Origin: Lacticaseibacillus baoqingensis
GTDB taxonomy: Bacteria > Bacillota > Bacilli > Lactobacillales > Lactobacillaceae
Direction: 5' to 3'
DNA: 36,464 nt
NCBI RefSeq assembly: GCF_003946165.1
Contig: NZ_RHOI01000029.1
Coordinates: forward strand, 1-36,464
Shown: piece after piece, positions 24,080-32,363 of the stretch
How the letters are laid out: each line of letters begins with the position of its first letter
How positions within the stretch are numbered: the stretch's first letter is position 1
The notes under the pieces: generated by a model
Databases searched by the model: none
Told to the model about the DNA's origin: nothing
The model's input: only the letters and a program-made list of their open reading frames with translations
Program-made: the position numbers and the translations under genes

Positions 24080-24724
24080 ATGCAAGCACTGGGAATGGTA
24101 GAAACGCGCGGCTTGATCGCTGCGATCGAAGCGACTGACGTGATGCTTAAAACCGCCGATGTCCACTTGATCAACCAAGAGTATGTCCGTGGGGGGTTAG
24201 TCGCAACGTTGATGGGCGGCGATGTCGCCGCGATCCAAACTGCAGTCGATGCAGCGACGACTGCGGTACGCAGGTTATCAGAAGACAGCCTGTTTACCAC
24301 AGATGTGATCCCGCGGCCAGATGGCATGCTCGATTTAATCGTGCAGCCAACTCCGCCTGCTGCCCCGCAGCCAAAAATGACAGCGGTTGCGCCAACGGCT
24401 GAAACACCAGTCGATCAAGCGGCAACCACCGCTGCAACCGATGAACCAGCCACGCCGCCAGCACCAGCCGCAGACCCTTCAACACCAACGACTGAGGCCA
24501 AGCCAAAAGCAGCGGAACCGAATAAATTAGATGCCGCCTACTTCAAGCAGATCGTGGCAGATAAGGCAAAAGCAGCCGCCTACTTAGGTCAGTTCAAGAT
24601 CAATGAACTGCGCAATTTTGCCAAGAAACAAGCAGAATTTATCAAGCAGCATAAGAATGTGTATCAGCTCAGCAAGAATAGCTTAGTCAACTTGCTGATC
24701 GATTTTTACCAAAATGAAGCGTAA
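24080..24724 (+). CDS. BMC-H shell protein fused to a EutK-like C-terminal domain
   Basis: A 214-residue shell protein. Residues 1-95 are a BMC domain (LGMVETRGLIAAIEATDVML, GGLVATLMGGDVAAIQTAV). Residues about 98-160 are a Pro/Ala/Thr-rich flexible linker. The last 55 residues (ELRNFAKKQAEFIKQHKNVY, QLSKNSLVNLLIDFYQNEA) are a compact helical domain with Lys/Arg-rich faces. The organisation recalls EutK, in which a helix-turn-helix follows the BMC domain and may bind nucleic acid, but sequence identity to the EutK tail is not obvious. ATG 24080 follows GTGAGGAGTGATT. The tail may face the lumen and bind cargo or nucleic acid. Confidence 0.8.
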   Translation: MQALGMVETRGLIAAIEATDVMLKTADVHLINQEYVRGGLVATLMGGDVAAIQTAVDAATTAVRRLSEDSLFTTDVIPRPDGMLDLIVQPTPPAAPQPKMTAVAPTAETPVDQAATTAATDEPATPPAPAADPSTPTTEAKPKAAEPNKLDAAYFKQIVADKAKAAAYLGQFKINELRNFAKKQAEFIKQHKNVYQLSKNSLVNLLIDFYQNEA

Positions 24725-24747
24725 TGAATGAAAAGGGGATCTGACAA

Positions 24748-26346
24748 TTGGAACAATTCGATAAAGATCTGTGCTCGATCCAAGAAGCGAGAGATCTTGT
24801 TAAAGCAGGTAAAGCCGCTACTGACCAACTGGCGACTTTCACTGCAGAACAAATTGACCACATCTTGCAATATATGGTGGAATCCGCTGAAGAACATGCG
24901 GCGGAACTCGCCGAAATGGCAGTGGTTGAAACTGGTTTTGGTAAGGTGAAGGACAAAGCGTATAAAAACCATGCGGCAGCGACCTTATTGTATAACCAGA
25001 TCAAGGATCAAAAGACGATCGGGGTCGTTTCAGAAGACCAAGCCAATAAGACGTTTGAAGTGGCTGATCCAGTCGGCTTGGTCATGGGGATCGTGCCTTC
25101 GACCAACCCGACTTCGACGGTGATCTTCAAAGCGATGATCGCCATTAAGTCCCGCAATGCGATCGTTTTTGCCCCACATCCGGCAGCTGCAAAATGTACC
25201 TATAAAGCCGCTGAGATCTTGGCGGATGCGGCAGAAGCAGCTGGGGCGCCAAAAGGAACCATTGGCTGTGTCTCCACCCCAACGATGCCATCCACTAATG
25301 AATTGATGCATGCCAAAGACGTGAGCTTGATCATCGCCACTGGCGGCCCTGGGATGGTCAAGGCGGCATACAGTGCCGGCAAACCGGCCATTGGCGTTGG
25401 TGCTGGGAATTCGCCGGCTTACATTGAAAAAACGGCTAACGTGCATGACGCCGTAGCGCGCATCATTGCCAGCAAGTCGTTTGATTATGGGACGATTTGT
25501 GCCTCTGAACAATCGATCGTTGCTGAAGAAAGCAACAAAGACCAAGTGATCGCTGAATTGAAGGCGCAAGGCGGCTACTTCATGAGTGAAGAAGAAACCG
25601 CTAAGGTCTGCAAGGTCTTGTTCCGTCCAGGGTCACATTCGATGAGTGCCAAGTACGTCGGCCGTTCACCGCAAGTGATCGCCAAAGGCGCCGGCATTAC
25701 CATTCCAGCTGATACCAAAGTCTTAGTTGGGCCTCAAGGCGGCGTCGGCGATGGTTATCCGCTGTCTTATGAAAAATTGACCAGTGTGTTGGCCTTTTAT
25801 AGTGTCAAAGACTGGCATGAAGCTTGCGAATTAAGCATTCGCTTGTTACAAAACGGGATCGGGCACACCATGAGCTTGCACACCAATGATCCAGAAATGA
25901 TCTTGAAGTTTGCCGCTAAGCCGGCTTCTCGGATCCTGGTCAACACTGGCGGCAGCCAAGGCGGGACTGGTTTGAGTACCGGTTTGCCGATCGCCTTTAC
26001 CTTAGGTTGTGGGACCATGGGTGGTTCTTCCGTTTCCGAAAACGTGGGTCCAAAGCACTTGTTGAACATTAAGACGGTGGCTTGCGGGATCAAGGATGTC
26101 ACCACATTAGCTGACGATGATCCGACTTTCCATTTTGATGAAAAAGCCACTACCCAAACCGCCACACCAGCCTATTCTTCTGATCAAGACGCGGCGCCTG
26201 CATGCAAGACGGTGACGACACCGGAACCGCTCAAGCAAAGCCCGGCTGCGATCCAACAAGCCTTCGATGCGCAATCTGGCAAGGTCGATAAAGACAAACT
26301 TGCTGACGTTGTGAAGAAATTGTTGTTGGCAATGAATGACAAATAA
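24748..26346 (+). CDS. cutF: CoA-acylating acetaldehyde dehydrogenase (CutF/EutE-like)
   Basis: Converts acetaldehyde, NAD and CoA to acetyl-CoA inside the shell. The catalytic thiol is C251 (FDYGTICASEQ), and the NAD-site motif GPGMVKAAYSAGKPAIGVGA and substrate-loop PSTNPTSTVIFKAMIAIKSR are intact. The chain is 532 residues, longer than EutE (about 467), because of an N-terminal helix (DKDLCSIQEARDLVKAG) and a C-terminal Thr/Ala/Pro linker ending in an amphipathic helix KDKLADVVKKLLLAMNDK, the probable encapsulation peptide. The start is TTG 24748, with AAAAGGGGA eight bases upstream. It is the active partner of the degenerate homologue at 14590. Confidence 0.93.
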   Translation: MEQFDKDLCSIQEARDLVKAGKAATDQLATFTAEQIDHILQYMVESAEEHAAELAEMAVVETGFGKVKDKAYKNHAAATLLYNQIKDQKTIGVVSEDQANKTFEVADPVGLVMGIVPSTNPTSTVIFKAMIAIKSRNAIVFAPHPAAAKCTYKAAEILADAAEAAGAPKGTIGCVSTPTMPSTNELMHAKDVSLIIATGGPGMVKAAYSAGKPAIGVGAGNSPAYIEKTANVHDAVARIIASKSFDYGTICASEQSIVAEESNKDQVIAELKAQGGYFMSEEETAKVCKVLFRPGSHSMSAKYVGRSPQVIAKGAGITIPADTKVLVGPQGGVGDGYPLSYEKLTSVLAFYSVKDWHEACELSIRLLQNGIGHTMSLHTNDPEMILKFAAKPASRILVNTGGSQGGTGLSTGLPIAFTLGCGTMGGSSVSENVGPKHLLNIKTVACGIKDVTTLADDDPTFHFDEKATTQTATPAYSSDQDAAPACKTVTTPEPLKQSPAAIQQAFDAQSGKVDKDKLADVVKKLLLAMNDK

Positions 26347-26366
26347 CCTTTAAAGGAGGTGAGAAA

Positions 26367-27089
26367 ATGGATGAAGAATACGAAAGGGCAATCAACATAT
26401 TAACTGGTGCGCTGAAGCTGGAACAAACGACGCCGCGTACCGGTCGTAATCCACAAGATCAAGTGGACGCGACCAGTTGTGCGACCAGCAAGGCACCAGA
26501 ACAAAAAGATACGGTACCGATCGGGATTTCTAACCGTCACATTCACCTGTCTCAAGCAGACTTGGATACGCTGTTTGGCACAGGGTATCAATTGACGAAG
26601 TTGAAGGATCTGTCTCAACCGGGTCAATTTGCCAGCAAGGAAACCGTGATGCTTGCCGGGCCTAAGGGGTCGATCACTAAAGTCCGTATTTTGGGTCCGG
26701 TCCGCAGCCATACCCAAATCGAGATCTTAGCATCAGATCAATTTAAGCTTGGCGCCAAAGCGCCGGTGCGGCTTTCGGGACATCTTGATGGTACCCCGGG
26801 GATCACAGTGGTAGGACCAAAGACTTCGATTCAGACGCCTGATGGTTTGATCATTGCGCAACGCCACATCCATATGCTACCGCAACAAGCAATCGAATTC
26901 GGAGTACACGATGGCCAAACCGTCTCGCTTGAAATTGAAGGGTTACGCGGCGGGATCTTGAATAATGTCATTATTCGCGCCAAAGCTCACTCCGGGTTGG
27001 AATGCCATATCGATACAGAAGAAGCTAATGCACTCGGAGTAACCTCCGGGATGCCAGCGAAAATCAAAATAATTGGAGGTAACGAATAA
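26367..27089 (+). CDS. pduL: PduL-type phosphate acyltransferase
   Basis: Transfers the acetyl group of acetyl-CoA to phosphate, recycling CoA inside the compartment and giving acetyl-phosphate for ATP synthesis. The two PduL domains show their metal-binding histidines in ISNRHIHLS (near residue 55) and IAQRHIHML (near 170), and [12 protein letters not shown] near the C-terminus. The first 20 residues ([19 protein letters not shown]) form an amphipathic helix followed by a polar linker, the typical encapsulation peptide of PduL. ATG 26367 follows AAAGGAGGTG, one of the strongest ribosome binding sites in the operon. Its stop overlaps the next ATG (TAATG). Confidence 0.93.
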   Translation: MDEEYERAINILTGALKLEQTTPRTGRNPQDQVDATSCATSKAPEQKDTVPIGISNRHIHLSQADLDTLFGTGYQLTKLKDLSQPGQFASKETVMLAGPKGSITKVRILGPVRSHTQIEILASDQFKLGAKAPVRLSGHLDGTPGITVVGPKTSIQTPDGLIIAQRHIHMLPQQAIEFGVHDGQTVSLEIEGLRGGILNNVIIRAKAHSGLECHIDTEEANALGVTSGMPAKIKIIGGNE

Positions 27090-27370
27090 TGCAAGACGCT
27101 TTAGGTATGATCGAAACGAAAGGTTTAGTACCATCCATTGAAGCTGCTGATGCCATGGTCAAGGCGGCTAACGTCACTTTGATCGGCAAGGAACACGTTG
27201 GTGGCGGGTTGGTAACCGTCTTGGTTCGTGGGGATGTTGGTGCGGTCAAAGCGGCGACTGATGCTGGTGCCGCAGCAGCCCAACGCATCGGCGAATTGCT
27301 ATCCGTCCATGTTATTCCGCGTCCACACGCAGAAGTTGAAGGGATTTTGCCACATCCCGAAGCCAAATAA
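27089..27370 (+). CDS. BMC-H hexameric shell protein, copy 4 (operon end)
   Basis: A 93-residue facet protein at the distal end of the operon, nearly the same protein as copies 1-3 at 11731-12634. It shares [40 protein letters not shown] and [11 protein letters not shown], differing mainly at its first residues and in the tail [10 protein letters not shown]. The DNA differs from the others at many synonymous sites, so it is not a recent copy. ATG 27089 overlaps the pduL stop, with GGAGG a few bases before it. The operon terminator follows. Confidence 0.93.
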   Translation: MQDALGMIETKGLVPSIEAADAMVKAANVTLIGKEHVGGGLVTVLVRGDVGAVKAATDAGAAAAQRIGELLSVHVIPRPHAEVEGILPHPEAK

Positions 27371-27444
27371 GCTTCGCATAGGCGCCTGATCTGACGTGTC
27401 TCGTGAGCCAAGATTTTACAACAGGTGCTAGTATGTGGCTTGGG

Positions 27445-27480
27445 GGAGTCGGTAGACCATTGTCTATCGGCTCCTTTTTT
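27445..27480 (+). terminator. Intrinsic terminator of the cut operon
   Basis: Twelve-bp stem (GGAGTCGGTAGA paired with TCTATCGGCTCC, including G-T pairs), six-base loop, then seven T residues at the end of the line. It ends the roughly 15.6-kb operon starting at 11731. A minor CGAAGC/GCTTCG hairpin lies earlier at 27358-27376. Confidence 0.9.
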
Positions 27481-27550
27481 AATCATGGTGACCCCATCAA
27501 AACATGACTGTCATACACGGTGTCACCAGCCAATGAAAGGAAGTTGACTA

Positions 27551-28882
27551 ATGAAAATTATTGTTGTTGGCGCGACACATGCCGGGACTTTTGCGACCCA
27601 GCAGATCTTGACCGAGCATCCTGACTATGAAGTGGTCGTCTATGAACGCAATGATACGTTGTCATTTCTGTCTTGTGGGATCGCCTTATGGGTCGGCGAT
27701 CATGTCTCTGATCCAAATAAGATGTTTTATTCTTCACCAGAGGCGTTGAGTCAACTCGGGGCGAAGATGTGCATGCAACATGATGTCTTGTCCATTGATG
27801 TCTACGGAAAGAAGTTACAAGTCAAAAACTTGGTCACCGGCGATATTCGCACGGAATCGTATGATAAGCTCGTGTTCACGCCAGGCTCTGCGCCAGTGGT
27901 GCCGCCGATCCCGGGAGTGGATTCAAAAAATGTTTACCACTGTAAGAATTGGCAAGATGCCAACAAATTGCGGGCCACAGTCGATAAGATCAACTCAGTG
28001 ATCGTGATCGGGGCTGGTTATATTGGTGCTGAATTAGCTGAACAATATGCACTAGCCGGTAAGCAAGTGACGTTGATCGATGCATTTGATCGCGTTTTAG
28101 CCAAAAACTTTGATGCGGAGATCACCGATAAAGTGGCAGACGATTACCGCGCTCATGGGGTGACCTTAGCGTTAGGGCAAAAGGTGATCGGCTTTAAAGA
28201 TGGCCAACAGTTAACGGTGACGACGGATAAAGGCAGCTATGCTGCCGATATCGCGATCTTAGCCGTTGGCTTCCGACCAAACACCGGCTTATTGCGCGGC
28301 AAAGTCGGGATGTTGAAAAATGGCGCGGTGATCACAGATCAATACATGCGCAGTTCGCGACCGGAGATTTTTGCCGCAGGCGATTCGGCTGCGGTGCATT
28401 ACAATCCGACGGGCAAGGCTGACTACATTCCTTTGGCAACCAATGCGGTGCGCCAAGGGATCTTAGTCGGCGAAAACATCGCCGCGCCTAAGCAGGCTTA
28501 TATTGGCACCCAATCAACCAGTGCGGTTGAATTATTTGGCAAAACGATTGCTGCCAGCGGCTTAACGGTTGCCGGCGGGGCGGCACGCGGCATCAAGCTG
28601 GAATCAGTGACGATCTCAGAAAACTATCGGCCTGACTTTATGTTGTCAACCACTCCAGTACAAGCGACCTTGACTTGGGATCCCCGGACGCGCCAAGTCA
28701 AAGGCGGGGCCTTTTACTCCGAACATGATGTGTCGATGTCCGCGAATATGATTTCCATGGCGATCCAGACACATATGACGATCGATACCTTGTCCATGCT
28801 GGATACGTTCTTCCAGCCAAACTTTGATCAACCGGTCAACTGGGTCAATAAAGTGGCCATGGCGGCGGTGGCAAAACAGTAA
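27551..28882 (+). CDS. nox: NADH oxidase (H2O-forming type) / CoA-disulfide reductase family flavoenzyme
   Basis: Soluble FAD enzyme that oxidises NADH with O2, usually to water, in lactic acid bacteria. The N-terminal FAD motif is VVGATHAGTFATQQI, the redox cysteine is C42 (LSFLSCGIALWVG), the NAD motif is VIVIGAGYIGAELAEQY near residue 155, and the second FAD motif is EIFAAGDSAAV. The C-terminal dimerisation domain follows. At 443 residues it is of normal length. ATG 27551 follows AAAGGAAG. It lies between two terminators, so it is its own unit. Its neighbourhood suggests redox balance or oxygen protection of the glycyl radical enzyme; the link is inference. Confidence 0.9.
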   Translation: MKIIVVGATHAGTFATQQILTEHPDYEVVVYERNDTLSFLSCGIALWVGDHVSDPNKMFYSSPEALSQLGAKMCMQHDVLSIDVYGKKLQVKNLVTGDIRTESYDKLVFTPGSAPVVPPIPGVDSKNVYHCKNWQDANKLRATVDKINSVIVIGAGYIGAELAEQYALAGKQVTLIDAFDRVLAKNFDAEITDKVADDYRAHGVTLALGQKVIGFKDGQQLTVTTDKGSYAADIAILAVGFRPNTGLLRGKVGMLKNGAVITDQYMRSSRPEIFAAGDSAAVHYNPTGKADYIPLATNAVRQGILVGENIAAPKQAYIGTQSTSAVELFGKTIAASGLTVAGGAARGIKLESVTISENYRPDFMLSTTPVQATLTWDPRTRQVKGGAFYSEHDVSMSANMISMAIQTHMTIDTLSMLDTFFQPNFDQPVNWVNKVAMAAVAKQ

Positions 28883-28916
28883 GCGGTTCAATTCAAGTTA
28901 CGCAAAGTTGCCAATC

Positions 28917-28948
28917 AAACGACTAGAGATTTTCGCTAGTCGTTTTTT
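28917..28948 (+). terminator. Intrinsic terminator after nox
   Basis: Perfect ten-bp stem (AAACGACTAG with CTAGTCGTTT), nine-base loop and a run of six T residues overlapping the stem end. It closes the nox transcript 34 bases after the stop codon. Confidence 0.9.
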
Positions 28949-29432
28949 GCGTGTTACTGATCGCCAACTTGAAACCGGCTCGGCGGCGGGATGCCCAATG
29001 GTGACGGTGCTGCCCCATCCAAAAAATTTTCCCCTTTGTGTCAGCAAACATCACCCATTCACTAGACGGCTTCATCCCCTAGGCGTAAAGTAAGCACAAC
29101 CATTAGTTACATGTTATTAAAACTGACAAATACCAAGCATTAATAATGGTGCAATCCTTATGCAAAAAATTAGACCAGGTGCGAATGGTGAAAAAATTCA
29201 CACCTTTATTTGGCGTGCCATGATAACAGCTTAAATCGATCTAAATCGCTGATTTAGGGACTTTGAGAGCGCATACATTAGCAGGCGAAACAGATTTCAG
29301 CCCAAACGAAACAGCCAAATATTGTGCTTAATTTCGCCAATCGTTGCACGATAAATGGTGCAAAAGGTTCACCTTGTTTCCTTTGCGGTCTCGACCAATA
29401 ATAAGGTTGTGCAAGAGGCAAGGGGTGATGAT
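28949..29432 (+). promoter_or_regulatory. Long control region upstream of the PRD regulator operon
   Basis: No credible gene was found in this 480-base stretch. It holds three direct copies of AATGGTGMAA (29145-29154, 29184-29193 and 29354-29363). There is an imperfect ten-bp dyad (AGGTGCGAAT at 29177-29186 with ATTCACACCT at 29196-29205). A perfect seven-bp dyad CTAAATC-GCT-GATTTAG (29241-29257) overlaps a direct repeat TAAATCG. These could be operators or an antiterminator structure for the regulator encoded next. Confidence 0.5.
29264..29277 (+). promoter_or_regulatory. Candidate cre (CcpA) site
   Basis: TGAGAGCGCATACA differs from the cre consensus TGWAANCGNTNWCA at two positions. It lies about 155 bases upstream of the regulator start, so catabolite repression of the downstream operon is possible. 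Confidence 0.35.
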
Positions 29433-31289
29433 ATGGCGGAACTTTCCACCAGACAAAAACAAGTGGTCAAGGCGCTAGTCAACGCTGAGGTGCCGCTAAC
29501 TGCAAAAGCATTGGCCAATAGCCATAACGTCTCGGTACGCACGATGCGCTACGACTTGAATACGATCCGCGACTGGTTAGGCGAGCATGCTGCCAGTTTA
29601 GCCAGTCAACCGCATAAAGGGATTTGGATCACGGCAGACACCAAGCAGCGGCAACAATTGCGCTTGGCTGTCGATGACGTGCAAGCTGCCAGTTATTTGC
29701 AGCCAACGGCGCGGATGACGGTTTTGTTCTTAGCTTTAGTGCAAACCAATGAGTTTATGACCATGCAACAATTGCAGTCGTGCGTCGATGTTAGTCCCAC
29801 AACGTTAAAAAACGATCTCAAAAAGCTGCGGCAGTACTTAGCTGAACAGCATTTGACTTTGATCAGTAAGAATTACTATGGCTTTAAAGTTGCCGGCGAT
29901 GAAGTCGCATTGCGCCATTTGATGGCGCAGATCTTATTTGCCGAATTGAGCCGCAAGACCCTGCCTGCAGCGATCGCTGATGCCTTGGCGCAAAAGCGCC
30001 TGCCAAAACAAGGGGTATTGTTGACCCGAGATACTACGTTGAATCATTTGTTCAACACGGTGCTGGCCCAAGCAATCGACTTGATCGTGGTGCATGAACA
30101 AGCCCCAGAATTGGAACAATTAATGACGCTATTGATCCGCTTGACGATCGCGATCAGCCGCCAAAGCATCAACAAGCCGCTGAATAGTTATCAGCAGCTG
30201 CGGCCTGAAGAAGTCGCCGAGAGTTTTGCCGGTTACTTGATCGCAAGAACTTATGCGTACTTTGAACTGCCGCTGCTGAGTGATGATTATCATTACATCT
30301 TAGGCACGCAGCTGGAACGCGCCGACAGTCAAAATATGGTGGCGACGGTGCGGCAAATGATCGCGCAGATCAGTGCGCAAACGCAAATCGATTTTACCCT
30401 TGATAGTCAACTGCAAGAAAATCTCTACTTGCACTTGACCAACCACCGTGCCGGCGATGAGCAGCTGCAATCATACAACCCGTTCACCGATGACATCAAA
30501 GCTGAGTACCCAGAATTATTTGCGGCGATCAAACGCACCAGCCGCCAGCTGCTGGTAGATACGCCGATCACCGATGCGTTTGTTTCATTTGTTGCGCTGC
30601 ATTTCATGGTCTCGCTGCAGCGCCGCCCGCAAAGCACGCAAAACGTCCGGATCGCTTATGTGTGTGCGACGGGGTTAGGGATCACCAATTTGATCCAGCA
30701 GCGCTTGGCCGAATCGATCTCGAACATTGAGATCGTTGGCTTTGCCGGTTTGGATACGGCGCGGCAGCTGATCCAAAAAGAAGCGCCAGACTTAGTCGTC
30801 AGCATTTTCCCCTTAAAAGGGGTGAAGGTGCCAGTCGTTGAAGTCCAACCGCTGCCAACCCCTGCTGATATTGCGACGATCAAGGCAATCGTGGCCAAGC
30901 TATTGAAGCTTTCGCCAGACGCCTTGCAGCCGCAAGCGCAGCCGGCACCGGCGCAACCGCAAGCGGACTTGGCCGGGCAAGTGCAACAAACGGTGTTGAA
31001 GATGTTCAGCATTTATTCGGACTTGCAAGCGATCTTGCCGCAAAAAATCGCGCCGGATTATGCCGATGCGTTCATCATGCATGTGTTTTTGGCAGTGCAT
31101 CGCATCATGTTCAACCAACAGTACCAAGGCGTGGTCGCCAATGACCCACCGAAGCTCGTGCGCCAAATCGAATCCGTCTTTTCCAGATATGGATTGGCGA
31201 TCAACCGCGCTGAGTGTCATGCCATTATTGAATATTTAAATTTAACGCAGACCACTGAAGGAGGTGGCATGAATGCCAGAAACCACTGA
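29433..31289 (+). CDS. BglG/MtlR-type transcriptional regulator with HTH, PRD and PTS EIIB-like domains
   Basis: PTS-linked regulator of 618 residues. Two helix-turn-helix domains open it (STRQKQVVKALVNAEVPLTA, SVRTMRYDLNTIR, then MQQLQSCVDVSPTTLKNDL). PRD domains follow (about 190-300 and 310-400, e.g. TIAISRQSINK and ELFAAIKRTSRQLLVDTPIT). A EIIB-like domain has cysteine loop VCATGLGITNL near residue 410. A Pro/Gln/Ala linker leads to a last PRD-like helical domain. ATG 29433 follows AAGGGGTGA; an in-frame ATG at 29355 has no RBS. Its stop overlaps the next gene. It probably controls the operon that follows in response to PTS phosphorylation. Confidence 0.88.
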   Translation: MAELSTRQKQVVKALVNAEVPLTAKALANSHNVSVRTMRYDLNTIRDWLGEHAASLASQPHKGIWITADTKQRQQLRLAVDDVQAASYLQPTARMTVLFLALVQTNEFMTMQQLQSCVDVSPTTLKNDLKKLRQYLAEQHLTLISKNYYGFKVAGDEVALRHLMAQILFAELSRKTLPAAIADALAQKRLPKQGVLLTRDTTLNHLFNTVLAQAIDLIVVHEQAPELEQLMTLLIRLTIAISRQSINKPLNSYQQLRPEEVAESFAGYLIARTYAYFELPLLSDDYHYILGTQLERADSQNMVATVRQMIAQISAQTQIDFTLDSQLQENLYLHLTNHRAGDEQLQSYNPFTDDIKAEYPELFAAIKRTSRQLLVDTPITDAFVSFVALHFMVSLQRRPQSTQNVRIAYVCATGLGITNLIQQRLAESISNIEIVGFAGLDTARQLIQKEAPDLVVSIFPLKGVKVPVVEVQPLPTPADIATIKAIVAKLLKLSPDALQPQAQPAPAQPQADLAGQVQQTVLKMFSIYSDLQAILPQKIAPDYADAFIMHVFLAVHRIMFNQQYQGVVANDPPKLVRQIESVFSRYGLAINRAECHAIIEYLNLTQTTEGGGMNARNH

Positions 31290-31611
31290 TCCAATTAAGA
31301 AAATGCTTGATGAAAGTGCCGATCCGGCAGCCAGCCGCAAACTCTTGCAGTTCACGGTCGACTCGGCGAAAAAAGCCGGGATCACATTCACCGATACCCA
31401 ATTGCAGGTGCTTTGCAATCACCTCATCGAGATGCTCAAACGATCGCGTTCTGGGGAAACCTTGCCGGCAGTCGATCCGGCCATGTTTTCCGAGGTGTCG
31501 CAACAATCGCTCGACTTGGCCCAACAAGTCGTAGATGACGTGGGGCATCTAGGGGCGTCTGAAAAGTATGTGTTGTCGATTCATTTTGAAGCTGCAAAAA
31601 ACCAACTCTAG
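31273..31611 (+). CDS. Small PRD-domain protein (EF_0829-like)
   Basis: A 112-residue soluble helical protein that by position and length matches the PRD-domain protein that regularly opens this gene set (EF_0829-like, by recall). The core FTVDSAKKAGITFTDTQLQV and LCNHLIEMLKRS followed by SQQSLDLAQQVVDDVGHLGA has the PRD periodicity. There is no DNA-binding domain, so it may act with the preceding regulator. ATG 31273 is five bases after AAGGAGGTGG and overlaps the regulator gene by 17 bases, indicating coupling. Confidence 0.75.
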   Translation: MPETTDPIKKMLDESADPAASRKLLQFTVDSAKKAGITFTDTQLQVLCNHLIEMLKRSRSGETLPAVDPAMFSEVSQQSLDLAQQVVDDVGHLGASEKYVLSIHFEAAKNQL

Positions 31612-31623
31612 GAGGGCTTGATT

Positions 31624-31986
31624 ATGTTAAAAGTCGTTATCGCTGATCGGATGGGCAAAGGCCAAAACGTGGCCAAAGGCATTGAAGCCGCTGGCGGTAC
31701 TGCCGTCGTTGTACCGGGCATGGGTGCCGATATGCGCTTAGGCCAAGTGATGGACAAAGAAAAAGCCGACATGGGGATCTCATTTTGCGGTTCCGGCGGT
31801 GCCGGGGCGATCACCGCGCACAACCAGTTCGGCTGGTCGGAACGCCACGGGATGCGCTCGATCCAAGAAGGTATCACCGCTGTGCAAGATGGCATCAAAG
31901 TCTTAGGGTTTGGCTTCATGGATCAAGAAGCGCTAGGCAAAGCGCTCGCAGAGACGTATTTCAAAAAGCATCCTGAAGCTAAGTAG
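31624..31986 (+). CDS. Glycine-rich SFCGS-family protein (EF_0830-like)
   Basis: A 120-residue small soluble protein recognised by the segment ADMGISFCGSGGAGAITAHN, which names the SFCGS family. The first half (VIADRMGKGQNVAKGIEAAG, VVVPGMGADMRLGQVM) has a Rossmann-like beta-alpha pattern similar to PTS EIIB or RpiB-like folds. The function is unknown. ATG 31624 is seven bases from AGGAGGG; TTG 31618 is the longer alternative. It is packed in the operon, suggesting a component of the transport or enzyme system encoded around it. Confidence 0.8.
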   Translation: MLKVVIADRMGKGQNVAKGIEAAGGTAVVVPGMGADMRLGQVMDKEKADMGISFCGSGGAGAITAHNQFGWSERHGMRSIQEGITAVQDGIKVLGFGFMDQEALGKALAETYFKKHPEAK

Positions 31987-31995
31987 GAGGGCAAT

Positions 31996-32361
31996 ATGGC
32001 GATTAATGTTGAAAGCAAGCAATCAGTGGTGGTCGAAGGCACTGGCGAGACGAAACAACAAGCATTCGCCAGCGCGTTGGCGAATATTCAAAAGCAATTG
32101 ATCGCCAACACCCACAAGACCATTTTGCGGATCATTCCGGAGCAGGTCACGCCATTATTATTGAAGGAAGAGACTTATACCGAGAAATTTCTCTTCTTCT
32201 TCTTCAAGCGCCAGCGGACCACTTTTCACGTGAAGCTGGACGTGGAAGTGACCATCACCAGTATCGATTTAGATGCGTTGCAGTTTGATCAAGAGACACT
32301 GCAGTCACCAGATGCGCTGCCGTTGCCGCGGTTTAAGCGCACATCGAAAGGGGTCAAGTAA
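31996..32361 (+). CDS. DUF4312-family protein (EF_0831-like)
   Basis: A 121-residue soluble protein with alternating beta strands (NVESKQSVVVEGTGETKQQA, RTTFHVKLDVEVTITSIDLD) and a highly hydrophobic aromatic patch (EKFLFFFFKRQR) near residue 70 that could dock to membrane partners. It matches DUF4312 in order and length. It lies immediately before two membrane proteins of DUF4311 and DUF4310, with which it always occurs as far as I recall. ATG 31996 follows GTAGGAGGGC. Function unknown; a cytosolic subunit of that membrane system is an inference. Confidence 0.8.
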   Translation: MAINVESKQSVVVEGTGETKQQAFASALANIQKQLIANTHKTILRIIPEQVTPLLLKEETYTEKFLFFFFKRQRTTFHVKLDVEVTITSIDLDALQFDQETLQSPDALPLPRFKRTSKGVK

Positions 32362-32363
32362 CT

